Source of the DNA: an uncultured Micrococcales bacterium
Lineage (GTDB): Bacteria; Actinomycetota; Actinomycetes; S36-B12; UBA10799
NCBI GenBank assembly: GCA_937952095.1
Contig: CALFYG010000101.1
Span: forward strand, 1-9,886
Direction: 5' to 3'
DNA length: 9,886 bases
Under the pieces are notes generated by a model. It saw nothing but the letters and a program-made list of their open reading frames with translations. It made no database searches and was not told where the DNA came from. Both the position numbers and the translations under genes were made by a program. This document shows positions 1 to 6,717 of the stretch, piece after piece. Positions within the stretch are counted from its first letter, which is position 1. Every line of letters begins with the position of its first letter.

Positions 1-1
1 C

Positions 2-352
2 GGCATCGTCGTGAAGGTCGACGACACCGCGGTCCAGCGCCGACTCGGATCCACGTCGCGGGCCCCGCGTTGGGCGATCGCCTACAAGTACCCGCCCGAA
101 GAAGTGACCACCAAGCTCCTGGACATCCGCGTCGGTGTCGGCCGCACCGGGCGCGTGACACCGTTCGCCTTCATGGAGCCGGTCCTCGTCGCCGGATCGA
201 CTGTCGCCCGCGCGACGCTGCACAACGAGTCCGAGGTCAAGCGCAAGGGCGTCCTCATCGGCGACACCGTCACCATCCGCAAGGCCGGCGACGTCATCCC
301 CGAAGTTCTCGGACCCGTCGTCGACCTGCGCGACGGCACCGAGCGCGCCTTC
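2..352 (+). pseudogene. ligA: NAD-dependent DNA ligase LigA, internal fragment (end of adenylation domain plus OB-fold)
   Basis: LigA seals nicks in DNA using NAD+ in replication and repair. This piece holds two of its conserved adenylation motifs: GIVVKVDD with the motif Lys at bases 14-16, and RAPRWAIAYK with the Lys at 86-88, corresponding by motif to the active-site lysines Lys290 and Lys314 of E. coli LigA. The OB-fold follows, with GRTGRVTPFAFMEPV, ATLHN and RKAGDVIPEV, all strongly conserved in the family. Similarity stops at about base 352. The zinc-finger cysteines, helix-hairpin-helix region and BRCT domain that make up the rest of a roughly 670-790 residue LigA are absent. The N-terminal part lies off the left edge or does not exist here. 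A bacterium needs one intact ligA, so a full copy should be elsewhere. Identity is secure; the position of the break is good to about 20 bases. Confidence 0.88.
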
Positions 353-838
353 CTCGCGGTGATGAGTGCCGGTTTCGACTCGGAGGTGACCCAGCGGGCC
401 AACACCATGAAATGGCCCACGGGCACGTCTCGCTATCTGCTGGCGACGATCGCGGAACTGCGGGTGTACAAACCCGTCGAATTCACCATCGCCGTGGACG
501 ACCAGGTCCTGCACGAGCAGGGGATGATGCTCGCGATCGGCAACGGGGCGAGTTATGGCGGCGGCATGAAGGTCTGTCCGAGCGCCCGACTCGATGACGG
601 CCAGCTCGACCTGACGTTGTTGGGACGGACCAGCAAGTTCACCTTCCTGAAGACGTTCCCCAGCGTCTTCAAGGGGACCCACGTCGAGCGTCCCTTCGTC
701 CACACGCTGCGCGGCGCGAAGGTCCACGTGGAGGCAGCGGGGCAGACCGCCTACGCTGACGGCGAGCGGGTGGCACCACTTCCCGTCGATGTGCATGTCG
801 TGCCGCGCGGTTTACGTGTCTTCGCATCGGTGGGTTAG
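2..838 (+). CDS. Chimeric open frame: LigA central fragment joined in frame to diacylglycerol kinase C-terminal half; 5' partial
   Basis: This single open frame has no stop from the left edge (Gly codon at bases 2-4) to the TAG at 836-838. Two unrelated families meet in it. Up to about base 352 it reads as NAD-dependent DNA ligase; from about base 353 it reads as the C-terminal domain of the diacylglycerol kinase/YegS lipid kinase family. The join lies near bases 341-362, around ERAFLAVMSAGFDS. LigA would continue after ERAF towards its zinc-binding cysteines, whereas the sequence switches to the kinase motif SAGFDS. The GTG at base 11 is unlikely to be a true start, because LigA-like residues continue upstream of it. 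Neither half contains a full enzyme: the ligase lacks its ends and the kinase lacks its nucleotide-binding domain. I read it as a rearrangement or an assembly join rather than a designed fusion. The frame is certain; its biological reality is not. Confidence 0.7.
   Translation, partial: GIVVKVDDTAVQRRLGSTSRAPRWAIAYKYPPEEVTTKLLDIRVGVGRTGRVTPFAFMEPVLVAGSTVARATLHNESEVKRKGVLIGDTVTIRKAGDVIPEVLGPVVDLRDGTERAFLAVMSAGFDSEVTQRANTMKWPTGTSRYLLATIAELRVYKPVEFTIAVDDQVLHEQGMMLAIGNGASYGGGMKVCPSARLDDGQLDLTLLGRTSKFTFLKTFPSVFKGTHVERPFVHTLRGAKVHVEAAGQTAYADGERVAPLPVDVHVVPRGLRVFASVG
353..838 (+). pseudogene. Diacylglycerol kinase / YegS-family lipid kinase, C-terminal domain only
   Basis: The family phosphorylates diacylglycerol or related lipids at the membrane, returning them to phospholipid synthesis. 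What can be seen is the C-terminal beta-sandwich domain, about 160 residues: SAGFDSEVTQRANTMKWP, a Tyr-rich link, GNGASYGGGMKVCPSARLDDGQLDL, and the closing YADGERVAPLPVDVHVVP. All are typical of bacterial DagK proteins of about 300 residues. The N-terminal domain with the GGDGT nucleotide-binding loop is missing, replaced by LigA sequence, so the piece as it stands could not bind ATP. A dagK gene directly upstream of the HelY-type helicase is, from memory, a common arrangement in actinobacteria such as Streptomyces, which suggests that this half is in its native place and the ligase half is the intruder. It ends 16 bases before helY. Sphingoid-base kinase cannot be excluded from this domain alone. 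Confidence 0.85.
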
Positions 839-842
839 CACG

Positions 843-848
843 TAGTGT
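843..848 (+). promoter_or_regulatory. Candidate -10 element of a leaderless helY promoter
   Basis: TAGTGT matches the actinobacterial -10 consensus TANNNT and lies 6 bases before the ATG at 855, so a transcript starting at that ATG would carry no leader. I see no clear -35 element. A short AGG at 851-853 is only one base from the ATG, too near to act as a normal ribosome binding site. The element lies in the 16-base gap after the upstream stop codon. Three other genes in the window show the same layout. Confidence 0.5.
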
Positions 849-854
849 GCAGGT

Positions 855-3575
855 ATGGCCACGCCCGCCGAAAGGTACGCCGCGGCACGTAAGCGCAGCC
901 GAACCAGCCCGCACCTGGCCGCGTTCCGCGACCGCTACGACTTCCCGCTCGACACCTTCCAGGTGCAGGCCTGCGAGGCACTCGACGAGGGCCGCGATGT
1001 GCTGGTCGCCGCTCCCACGGGCAGCGGGAAGACGGTCGTGGGGGAGTACGCGATCCACCTGGCCCGAGAGACCGGCCGCAAGGCCTTCTACACCACCCCG
1101 ATCAAGGCCCTGTCCAACCAGAAGTACCGGGACCTCGTCGCGCAGTACGGAGAGACCGACGTGGGTCTGCTGACCGGTGATGTCAGCATCAACGGCCATG
1201 CGCAGACGGTGGTGATGACCACCGAGGTCCTGCGGAACATGGTGTACGAATCCTCGCCTGACCTGACCGGTCTCGGATACGTGGTGCTCGACGAGGTGCA
1301 CTACCTCGCCGATCGCGAACGGGGTGCGGTCTGGGAAGAGCTGATCATCCAACTCCCGGAGTCCGTGGCGATCGCGGCGCTGTCCGCGACGGTCTCGAAC
1401 GTCGAGGAGTTCGGGGCCTGGATGGCCACTGTGCGGGGGGACACGCAGATCGTCCTCGAGGAGCATAGGCCGGTTCCGTTGTGGCAGCAGGTGATGGCCA
1501 ACAACCGCCTGTTCGACCTCTTCGTCGATGACGCCCAGCGGCAGGTGAACCCCGAACTGCAGCGGCTGGCGCGCGACGGGATGCGTCCCCCCAAGCGGCA
1601 CTCCCTGGATCGACCCGGGCGTGGCGGCAAACGTCCGCGTCCAGCGCGCACCCCCTCGCGGGTGGATGTCGTTGACCGCCTCGAAGCCTCCGACCTGCTG
1701 CCGGCGATCTACTTCATCTTCTCCCGGGCAGGAACGGAGGACGCCGTACGACTGCTCGCCAACAGCGGCATCCGGCTGACCTCTCCCGATGAGCGCCACC
1801 GGATCGCGCGTGTGGTCGAGGAGCGGTGCTCGGTCATCCCCGAAGCTGATCTGCTCGCGGTCGGTTTCGGCGACTTCAGCGACGCCTTGCAGCGCGGGAT
1901 CGCGGCACACCACGCAGGCATGCTGCCGCTGTTCAAGGAGGTGGTCGAGGAGCTCTTCCAGGAGGCGTTGCTCAAGGTGGTGTTCGCCACCGAAACGCTG
2001 GCCCTGGGCATCAACATGCCCGCGCGTACCGTCGTGCTCGAGCGGCTTGTGAAGTGGAACGGGCAGACGCACGCTGACATCACGCCGGGGGAGTACACAC
2101 AGTTGACCGGGCGGGCCGGTCGGCGCGGTATCGACGTCGAGGGGTACGCCGTCGTGCTGTGGAACCAGGCCGTGCAGCCCAACCACCTCGCAGGCCTGGC
2201 ATCGACACGTACCTACCCGCTGCGGTCCTCCTTCCGCCCCACGTACAACATGGCGGTCAATCTCGTCCGTCGGGTGGGCCGCAGGGTGGCCCGCGAGATT
2301 CTGGAGACGTCCTTCGCGCAGTACCAGTCCGACCAGTCGGTCGTCGGTCTGGCCTCCACCATCAAGCGCAACGAACATGTCATCGAGGGCTACCAGGAAT
2401 CGATGCAGTGCCACCTCGGTGACTTCGCCGAATACGCGGCGATCCGCCGGGAACTCAACGACTTGGAGAAGAGCACCTCCCGGGAGTCGGCACGGCTCAC
2501 CCGGGCCCACGCCGCGCAGTCGCTGGAACGCCTCGAACCCGGCGACGTCATCGCTGTACCCACCGGCCGGCGCTCCGGATTGGCCGTCGTGCTGGACGCC
2601 GGGTTGGACGAACTCGGTGAACCGCGGCCGCAGGTCCTCACCGTCGATCGCCAAGTGCGTCGTCTGAGCGTCGCGGACTTCACGGCGCCCGCGGTGGTGG
2701 TCGACCGCCTGCGCATCCCGCGGGACTTCCATCCACGCAGCGCGAACGCCCGAAAGGCGCTCGCGACCCGACTCAGCGAACTGTCGGGCCGGCACACCAA
2801 CGTGCGTCCGCCCAAGGTGCGTGACAGTGGCAACGACGTGCAGATCGCGCGCCTGCGCGCCCGGCTGCGCAAGCATCCGTGCCACGGCTGTTCCGACCGG
2901 GAGTTGCACGCCCGGTGGGCAGAGCGAGCCGCAAAACTGCAGAAGGAGAACGACGCCCTTGCGCGCCGAGTGGAGGGGCGGACGAACACCATCGCTCGGC
3001 AGTTCGACCAGATCTGTGCGGTGCTCGTCGAACTCGGCTATCTGGACCCGCATGGGGATGAACTGTCGGTCACCGAGGACGGCGCTCGCCTGGGGCGGCT
3101 CTACACCGACCGGGCGCTGGTGATCGCGCAGTCCCTGCGTTCGGGCCTCTGGCGCGATCTCACCCCGCCCGAACTCGTGGCCTGCGTCGCCCCCTTGGTC
3201 TTCTCCTCGCGTACGGACGAGGAGACCGTCCCGCGGCTGCCGAATGGGCGTGTGCGGGAGGTACTGGCCGAGCAGGTGCACCTGTGGGCCGGGATCGAGG
3301 CGCTGGAGTCCGAGTTCTCGGTGCCGATCACCCCGGAACCGGACATGGGCTTCTGCTGGGCCGCGTACCAGTGGGCCAACGGTCAGTCGTTGGCGTCGGT
3401 GCTGCGCGGAAGTGATCTGCCCGCCGGCGACTTCGTGCGCTGGTGCAAGCAGGTGATCGATGCGCTCGGTCAGGTGGCAGGTGCCTGCGCTGCCGACGAT
3501 CCGACCCGGGTCAACGCCCAACGCGCCGCGGATCTCCTGCGCCGGGGCGTGGTCGACTACTCCTCAGAGGTCTGA
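855..3575 (+). CDS. helY: HelY-type superfamily 2 helicase (Ski2/Mtr4-like, DSHCT domain)
   Basis: This is an ATP-driven nucleic-acid helicase of the Ski2-like group, cytoplasmic, probably acting on RNA or DNA in processing or repair; its exact role in actinobacteria is not settled. The protein has 906 residues, the usual size for HelY. Seen in order: Walker A APTGSGKT at residues 53-60; TTPIKALSNQK at 80-90; the DEVH box at 146-149; the SAT motif at 177-179; AAHHAGMLP at 350-358; and motif VI QLTGRAGRRG at 416-425. A basic insert follows the first RecA domain near 244-270. A CHGC pair sits at 676-679, then a DSHCT C-terminal domain from about 715 to 900. The ATG at 855 is preferred because it lies just beyond the upstream gene and behind a TAGTGT -10-like element. 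The gene is complete, with no frameshift. Its stop lies inside the convergent exonuclease gene. Confidence 0.95.
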   Translation: MATPAERYAAARKRSRTSPHLAAFRDRYDFPLDTFQVQACEALDEGRDVLVAAPTGSGKTVVGEYAIHLARETGRKAFYTTPIKALSNQKYRDLVAQYGETDVGLLTGDVSINGHAQTVVMTTEVLRNMVYESSPDLTGLGYVVLDEVHYLADRERGAVWEELIIQLPESVAIAALSATVSNVEEFGAWMATVRGDTQIVLEEHRPVPLWQQVMANNRLFDLFVDDAQRQVNPELQRLARDGMRPPKRHSLDRPGRGGKRPRPARTPSRVDVVDRLEASDLLPAIYFIFSRAGTEDAVRLLANSGIRLTSPDERHRIARVVEERCSVIPEADLLAVGFGDFSDALQRGIAAHHAGMLPLFKEVVEELFQEALLKVVFATETLALGINMPARTVVLERLVKWNGQTHADITPGEYTQLTGRAGRRGIDVEGYAVVLWNQAVQPNHLAGLASTRTYPLRSSFRPTYNMAVNLVRRVGRRVAREILETSFAQYQSDQSVVGLASTIKRNEHVIEGYQESMQCHLGDFAEYAAIRRELNDLEKSTSRESARLTRAHAAQSLERLEPGDVIAVPTGRRSGLAVVLDAGLDELGEPRPQVLTVDRQVRRLSVADFTAPAVVVDRLRIPRDFHPRSANARKALATRLSELSGRHTNVRPPKVRDSGNDVQIARLRARLRKHPCHGCSDRELHARWAERAAKLQKENDALARRVEGRTNTIARQFDQICAVLVELGYLDPHGDELSVTEDGARLGRLYTDRALVIAQSLRSGLWRDLTPPELVACVAPLVFSSRTDEETVPRLPNGRVREVLAEQVHLWAGIEALESEFSVPITPEPDMGFCWAAYQWANGQSLASVLRGSDLPAGDFVRWCKQVIDALGQVAGACAADDPTRVNAQRAADLLRRGVVDYSSEV

Positions 3576-3576
3576 G
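3563..3576. repeat. Near-palindrome holding both convergent stop codons
   Basis: CTCAGAGGTCTGAG has two 6-base arms that are reverse complements around a GG centre. The helY stop TGA (3573-3575, +) lies in the right arm and the exonuclease stop TGA (3566-3564, -) in the left arm, at mirrored positions. An alternative weak hairpin pairs CTGAG at 3572-3576 with CTCAG at 3583-3587 around six bases. Neither is followed by a run of T on either strand, so I do not call an intrinsic terminator. The symmetry could be chance. Confidence 0.45.
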
Positions 3577-4451
3577 ATCGCGCTCAGGATGCGCTTGACC
3601 GAGTTGGAGATGCCGAACTCCGCACCGATCGCTTCCAGCAGTGCCACGTCCGGTGCCGGCGGTCCGGTAGGAGCGGCCGGCACAGGCAGATCTCGGACGA
3701 CACGAACCACTGCGGGTGCTGCAGACAGATAGGCTGCCGAGGCGATCAAGGACGCGCGGATCCGCGGGGAGATCGACGATGTCGGGTCGTCGACCGCAGC
3801 GATGACGCCGTCGAGGTCGCCGAACATCCGCAGCAACGACGCGGCGGTCTTCTCACCGATACCCGGAACGCCGGGAAGTCCATCGCTGGTGTCGCCGCGC
3901 AGCGTGGCCATGTCCGCGTATTGGGACGGCGCCACGCCGTACTTCTCGACGACGAAGGCCTCGTCGACGTATTGGATCTTCGAGATGCCTCGCGCGGTGT
4001 AGAGCACCCGTACCTTCCTGGCGTCATCGACGAGTTGGAACAGGTCCCGATCGCCGGTCACGACGTCGACGCCACTGTCGGCGAGGCTCGCATACGTCCC
4101 GATGACGTCGTCCGCCTCATGCTCCGGTACCCCGACGGGAGGCACGCCCAGACCCACGAGTGCGGCTTCAATCAGCGGGATCTGCTCCTGGAGGGCATCG
4201 GGCACCTCCTCCTCGTCGCCGGTGGCCACCCGGTGCTCCTTGTATGAACCGATCAGGTCCACACGCCACTGGGGTCGCCAATCGGCGTCCCAACAGGCGA
4301 CCACGGCCCCCGGCCGGTGTTCGCGGATCAGGCGCGCGAGCATGTCCAACAGGCCCGAAGCCGCATTCGTCGGCGGGGCATCGGCGGTTCGGCGCGTGTC
4401 CGGCACGCCGTAGAAGGCACGGAAGTACAGCGATGCGGTATCCAGCAACAT
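3564..4451 (-). CDS. 5'-3' exonuclease (FEN / Pol I N-terminal-like domain), stand-alone
   Basis: This is a structure-specific 5' nuclease resembling the 5'-3' exonuclease domain of DNA polymerase I, probably removing RNA primers or flaps, but encoded without a polymerase domain. With the ATG at 4451 it has 295 residues. Metal-binding acidic positions are visible: Asp4 in MLLDTASLYFRAFYG, Asp55 in WDADW, HEADDVIG with Glu112, Asp114 and Asp115, VTGDRDLFQL with Asp134 and Asp136, and RGDTSDG with Asp187 and Asp190. The DNA-binding helix-hairpin-helix GLPGVPGIGEKTA follows at 191-203. A GTG at 4466 would add VAGPL and is an equal candidate start; the ATG at 4538 would run into the divergent peptidase gene and lacks family residues. 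No strong ribosome binding site decides between them. It converges on helY with a 12-base overlap. M. tuberculosis also has such a gene (Rv2090) near helY. Confidence 0.92.
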   Translation of the reverse strand: MLLDTASLYFRAFYGVPDTRRTADAPPTNAASGLLDMLARLIREHRPGAVVACWDADWRPQWRVDLIGSYKEHRVATGDEEEVPDALQEQIPLIEAALVGLGVPPVGVPEHEADDVIGTYASLADSGVDVVTGDRDLFQLVDDARKVRVLYTARGISKIQYVDEAFVVEKYGVAPSQYADMATLRGDTSDGLPGVPGIGEKTAASLLRMFGDLDGVIAAVDDPTSSISPRIRASLIASAAYLSAAPAVVRVVRDLPVPAAPTGPPAPDVALLEAIGAEFGISNSVKRILSAISDL

Positions 4452-4472
4452 GAGAGGTCCGGCCACAGGCAG

Positions 4473-4478
4473 TAGTCT
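4473..4478 (+). promoter_or_regulatory. Candidate -10 element of a leaderless peptidase promoter in a divergent gap
   Basis: TAGTCT fits TANNNT and lies 7 bases before the GTG at 4486, which would then be both transcription and translation start. The minus-strand exonuclease begins only 20-35 bases to the left (GTG 4466 or ATG 4451), so its promoter must overlap this one. On the minus strand I see only a poor match, TACTGC at 4474-4469. No clear -35 is visible for either gene. Confidence 0.5.
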
Positions 4479-4485
4479 CGCAGGC

Positions 4486-5601
4486 GTGACGAGCACAGAC
4501 ACCGCAGACCTGAAAGCCCGTCTCAGCGGGGCCGCCACAGCCGCCGCTCAGGCCGGCCTCGACGCGCTGCTGGTGAGCCCCGGTCCCGACCTGCGCTACC
4601 TCACCGGCTACGACGCGATTCCGCTCGAGCGGCTCACATGCCTGGTGGTTCCAGCCGATGGTCCGCCGCGGATCGTGGTGCCGGAACTCGAAGTCCCCGC
4701 TGCGCTGGCAAGTCCTGTGGGCGACCTCGGGATCGATGTGGTCGCCTGGGCCGAGACGGCGGACCCCTACGCGCTCACCGCGTCACTGCTGCCCCATGCG
4801 AAGCAGGTGGCCGTGGACGATCACATGTGGGCCGTGAAGGTGCTGGCACTGCGCGACGCCATGCCCTCGGCGCAGCAGAGTGCGGCCGGTGCGGTGATCC
4901 AGGACTTGCGCATGCGTAAGTCGGCCGCCGAGATCACGGCCCTCGTGCGGGCCGGGGAAGCGATCGACGCCGTACACGCGCAGGTCGCCGGATTCCTGCG
5001 GCCAGGGCGCACGGAGCGGGAGGTCGGTGCCGATATCGCCGATGCGATCCTGGCCGCCGGGCACGCGACCGTCGACTTCGTCATCGTCGCCTCCGGCCCG
5101 AACGGTGCCAGCCCCCACCACGAACTGTCCGACCGGGTGCTCGCGTCCGGCGACACCGTTGTCGTCGACATCGGGGGCACGATGCCCGACGGCTACTGCA
5201 GCGACTCCACGCGTATGTATGCCCTCGGCGAGCCGTCGCCGCAGGCACTGGCTGAACTGGAGGTCCTCCAGCAGGCGCAGGCCGCCGCGGTCGAGGCTGT
5301 CCGCCCGGGTATGACCTGCGAGGCCATCGACGCGGTCGCCCGAGATGTGCTTGCGGCCGCCGGACTCGCGGAGTTCTTCATCCATCGCACCGGTCACGGC
5401 ATCGGGCTCGAGACCCACGAAGAGCCGTACATCATCGCCGGCAACAGCCGCGTCCTCGAGCCCGGCATGGCGTTCAGCATCGAGCCTGGCGTGTACCGGG
5501 CGGGGTCGCATGGGGCGCGTATCGAGGACATCGTGGTGTGCGTCGAGGATGGCGTCCTCCGCTGCAACAACCGCCCGCATGAACTGGTGATCGTGGCATG
5601 A
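4486..5601 (+). CDS. M24 metallopeptidase, Xaa-Pro aminopeptidase/dipeptidase type
   Basis: This cytoplasmic two-metal peptidase is likely to cleave X-Pro peptides. From the GTG at 4486 it has 371 residues, normal for PepQ/PepP-like M24 enzymes. An N-terminal creatinase-like domain fills about residues 8-135 (LVSPGPDLRYLTGYD), followed by a catalytic pita-bread fold. All five metal ligands are present: Asp228 (VVVDIGG), Asp240 (CSDSTRMY), His304 (RTGHGIGLETHEEP), Glu333 (FSIEPGVY) and Glu347 (ARIEDIV). I chose GTG 4486 over the ATG at 4450 because the longer form adds residues unlike the family and would overlap the exonuclease start. GTG 4486 also lies 7 bases after a TAGTCT -10-like element. 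Its last codons overlap the acyl-CoA dehydrogenase as ATGA, suggesting translational coupling. M. tuberculosis has an M24 peptidase (pepE) beside the equivalent exonuclease. Substrate choice between aminopeptidase P and prolidase cannot be read here. Confidence 0.92.
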   Translation: MTSTDTADLKARLSGAATAAAQAGLDALLVSPGPDLRYLTGYDAIPLERLTCLVVPADGPPRIVVPELEVPAALASPVGDLGIDVVAWAETADPYALTASLLPHAKQVAVDDHMWAVKVLALRDAMPSAQQSAAGAVIQDLRMRKSAAEITALVRAGEAIDAVHAQVAGFLRPGRTEREVGADIADAILAAGHATVDFVIVASGPNGASPHHELSDRVLASGDTVVVDIGGTMPDGYCSDSTRMYALGEPSPQALAELEVLQQAQAAAVEAVRPGMTCEAIDAVARDVLAAAGLAEFFIHRTGHGIGLETHEEPYIIAGNSRVLEPGMAFSIEPGVYRAGSHGARIEDIVVCVEDGVLRCNNRPHELVIVA

Positions 5602-6707
5602 ACGACCTGCTCGAACTCACTGACGAGCTGGCTCGCCGGGAACTGGCACCCCGCGCTGCGCAGTACGAGAGCGAGGCGCGTTTCCCCCGCGAGGTCTTCT
5701 CGACCCTCGGTGCTTCGGGCCTGCTCGGACTGCCTTACTCGCAACGCTGGGGTGGTGCCGAGGTCGGCTACTCCGACTATCTACAGGTGCTGGAGATCCT
5801 CGCGCGGCGGTGGCTGACGGTGGCCCTCGGGGTCAGTGTGCACACTCTGTCGTGCCACGCTCTGGCGACGGCTGGATCTGATGAGCAGCGTGACCGGTGG
5901 CTGCCTGACATGCTCGGTGGCGACCTGCTGGGGGCGTACTGCCTGAGCGAGCCCCAGTCCGGGTCCGACGCTGCCGGATTGAGCACGTCCGCCACGCGCG
6001 ACGGCGACGAGTACGTGCTCAAAGGGACCAAGGCGTGGATCACCCATGGTGGGGTCGCGGACTTCTACACCGTGATGACCCGCACGTCCGCCGACCGGAC
6101 TGCGGGAATCACCGCGTTCCTCGTACCCGGTGACGCCGCCGGAGTGTCGGCAGCCGCACCCGAACGCAAGATGGGGATGCGGGGCTCGGTGACGGCGCAG
6201 GTGATCCTCGAAGACGTGCGTGTGCCCACGTCACGCCGACTGGGGGAGGAGGGCAGCGGATTCCGGATCGCTCTGAACGCTCTGGACTCCGGCCGGCTCG
6301 GCATCGCTGCCTGCGCCGTCGGTCTGGCGCAGGGGGCGCTCGACACCGCCGTCGAATACGCCACGGCGCGCCAGCAGTTCGGCTCGCCGATCGCCACCTT
6401 CCAAGGTGTGTCCTTCACGCTGGCCGACATGGCCACCGGGATCGCCGCCGGCCGTGCCCTGTACCTGGATGCTGCACGTCGTCGTGACGCGGGCGAGGCG
6501 TTCTCCACCCAGGCTGCAATGGCCAAGTTGTTCTGCACCGACATGGCCATGGCCGTGACCACCAGCGCTGTACAGGTGCTCGGCGGTGCTGGGTACGTTG
6601 AGGACTACCCGGTCGAACGGTACATGCGGGAGGCCAAGGTCCTGCAGATCGTCGAGGGCACCAACGAGATCCAACGCCTCGTCATCGGCCGTGCCCTGAC
6701 TCAATAG
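5598..6707 (+). CDS. Acyl-CoA dehydrogenase family protein
   Basis: This flavoprotein should catalyse alpha,beta-dehydrogenation of an acyl-CoA thioester, passing electrons to an electron-transfer flavoprotein. It has 369 residues, close to the usual 380. Family signatures in order: AYCLSEPQSGSDA at about 113-125, which contacts FAD and substrate; LKGTKAWITHGG at about 141-152; RKMGMRGS at about 190-197; ARQQFGSPIATFQ at about 257-269; and the C-terminal QVLGGAGYVEDYPVERYMR with VEGTNEIQR. Glu353 in VEGTNEIQ is at the catalytic-base position of short- and medium-chain enzymes. The ATG at 5598 overlaps the peptidase stop by four bases (ATGA), so the two are probably translated from one message. 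The gene is complete. Chain length and pathway (fatty acid, branched amino acid or other) cannot be told from sequence alone, and why it is paired with a peptidase is unclear. Confidence 0.93.
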   Translation: MNDLLELTDELARRELAPRAAQYESEARFPREVFSTLGASGLLGLPYSQRWGGAEVGYSDYLQVLEILARRWLTVALGVSVHTLSCHALATAGSDEQRDRWLPDMLGGDLLGAYCLSEPQSGSDAAGLSTSATRDGDEYVLKGTKAWITHGGVADFYTVMTRTSADRTAGITAFLVPGDAAGVSAAAPERKMGMRGSVTAQVILEDVRVPTSRRLGEEGSGFRIALNALDSGRLGIAACAVGLAQGALDTAVEYATARQQFGSPIATFQGVSFTLADMATGIAAGRALYLDAARRRDAGEAFSTQAAMAKLFCTDMAMAVTTSAVQVLGGAGYVEDYPVERYMREAKVLQIVEGTNEIQRLVIGRALTQ

Positions 6708-6710
6708 AAT
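6705..6710 (+). promoter_or_regulatory. Candidate -10 element sharing the upstream stop codon
   Basis: TAGAAT is the best -10 match in the window and lies 7 bases before the GTG at 6718. Its first three bases are the TAG stop of the acyl-CoA dehydrogenase. The 7 bases before the GTG (CGATCCA) hold no Shine-Dalgarno-like purine run, so leaderless initiation is the simplest reading. No convincing -35 lies 16-18 bases upstream, which is common in actinobacteria. Confidence 0.58.
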
Positions 6711-6717
6711 CGATCCA

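Noticed and set aside
2..838. The ligase-kinase frame as a new bifunctional enzyme
   Set aside because: The kinase half lacks the nucleotide-binding domain, and the ligase half lacks its zinc finger, HhH and BRCT parts. No plausible joint activity remains, so a break and rejoin is simpler.
669..3521. A 950-codon open frame on the minus strand, antisense to helY
   Set aside because: It mirrors helY in a high-GC genome where the opposite strand often stays open. Its translation is rich in Arg, Gly, His and Val with no recognisable domain, while helY has all its helicase motifs.
4450..4485. Upstream ATG at 4450 as the start of the M24 peptidase
   Set aside because: The added 12 residues do not resemble the family, it would overlap the divergent exonuclease start, and the GTG at 4486 follows a TAGTCT element at leaderless spacing.
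4452..4538. ATG at 4538 (minus) as the exonuclease start
   Set aside because: It would place 87 bases of the gene inside the peptidase region and add an Arg/Ala-rich stretch without family similarity. The conserved fold begins at MLLDTASLYF.
4783..5580. A 265-codon minus-strand frame antisense to the M24 peptidase
   Set aside because: The translation shows no domain, and the sense strand holds all five metal ligands.
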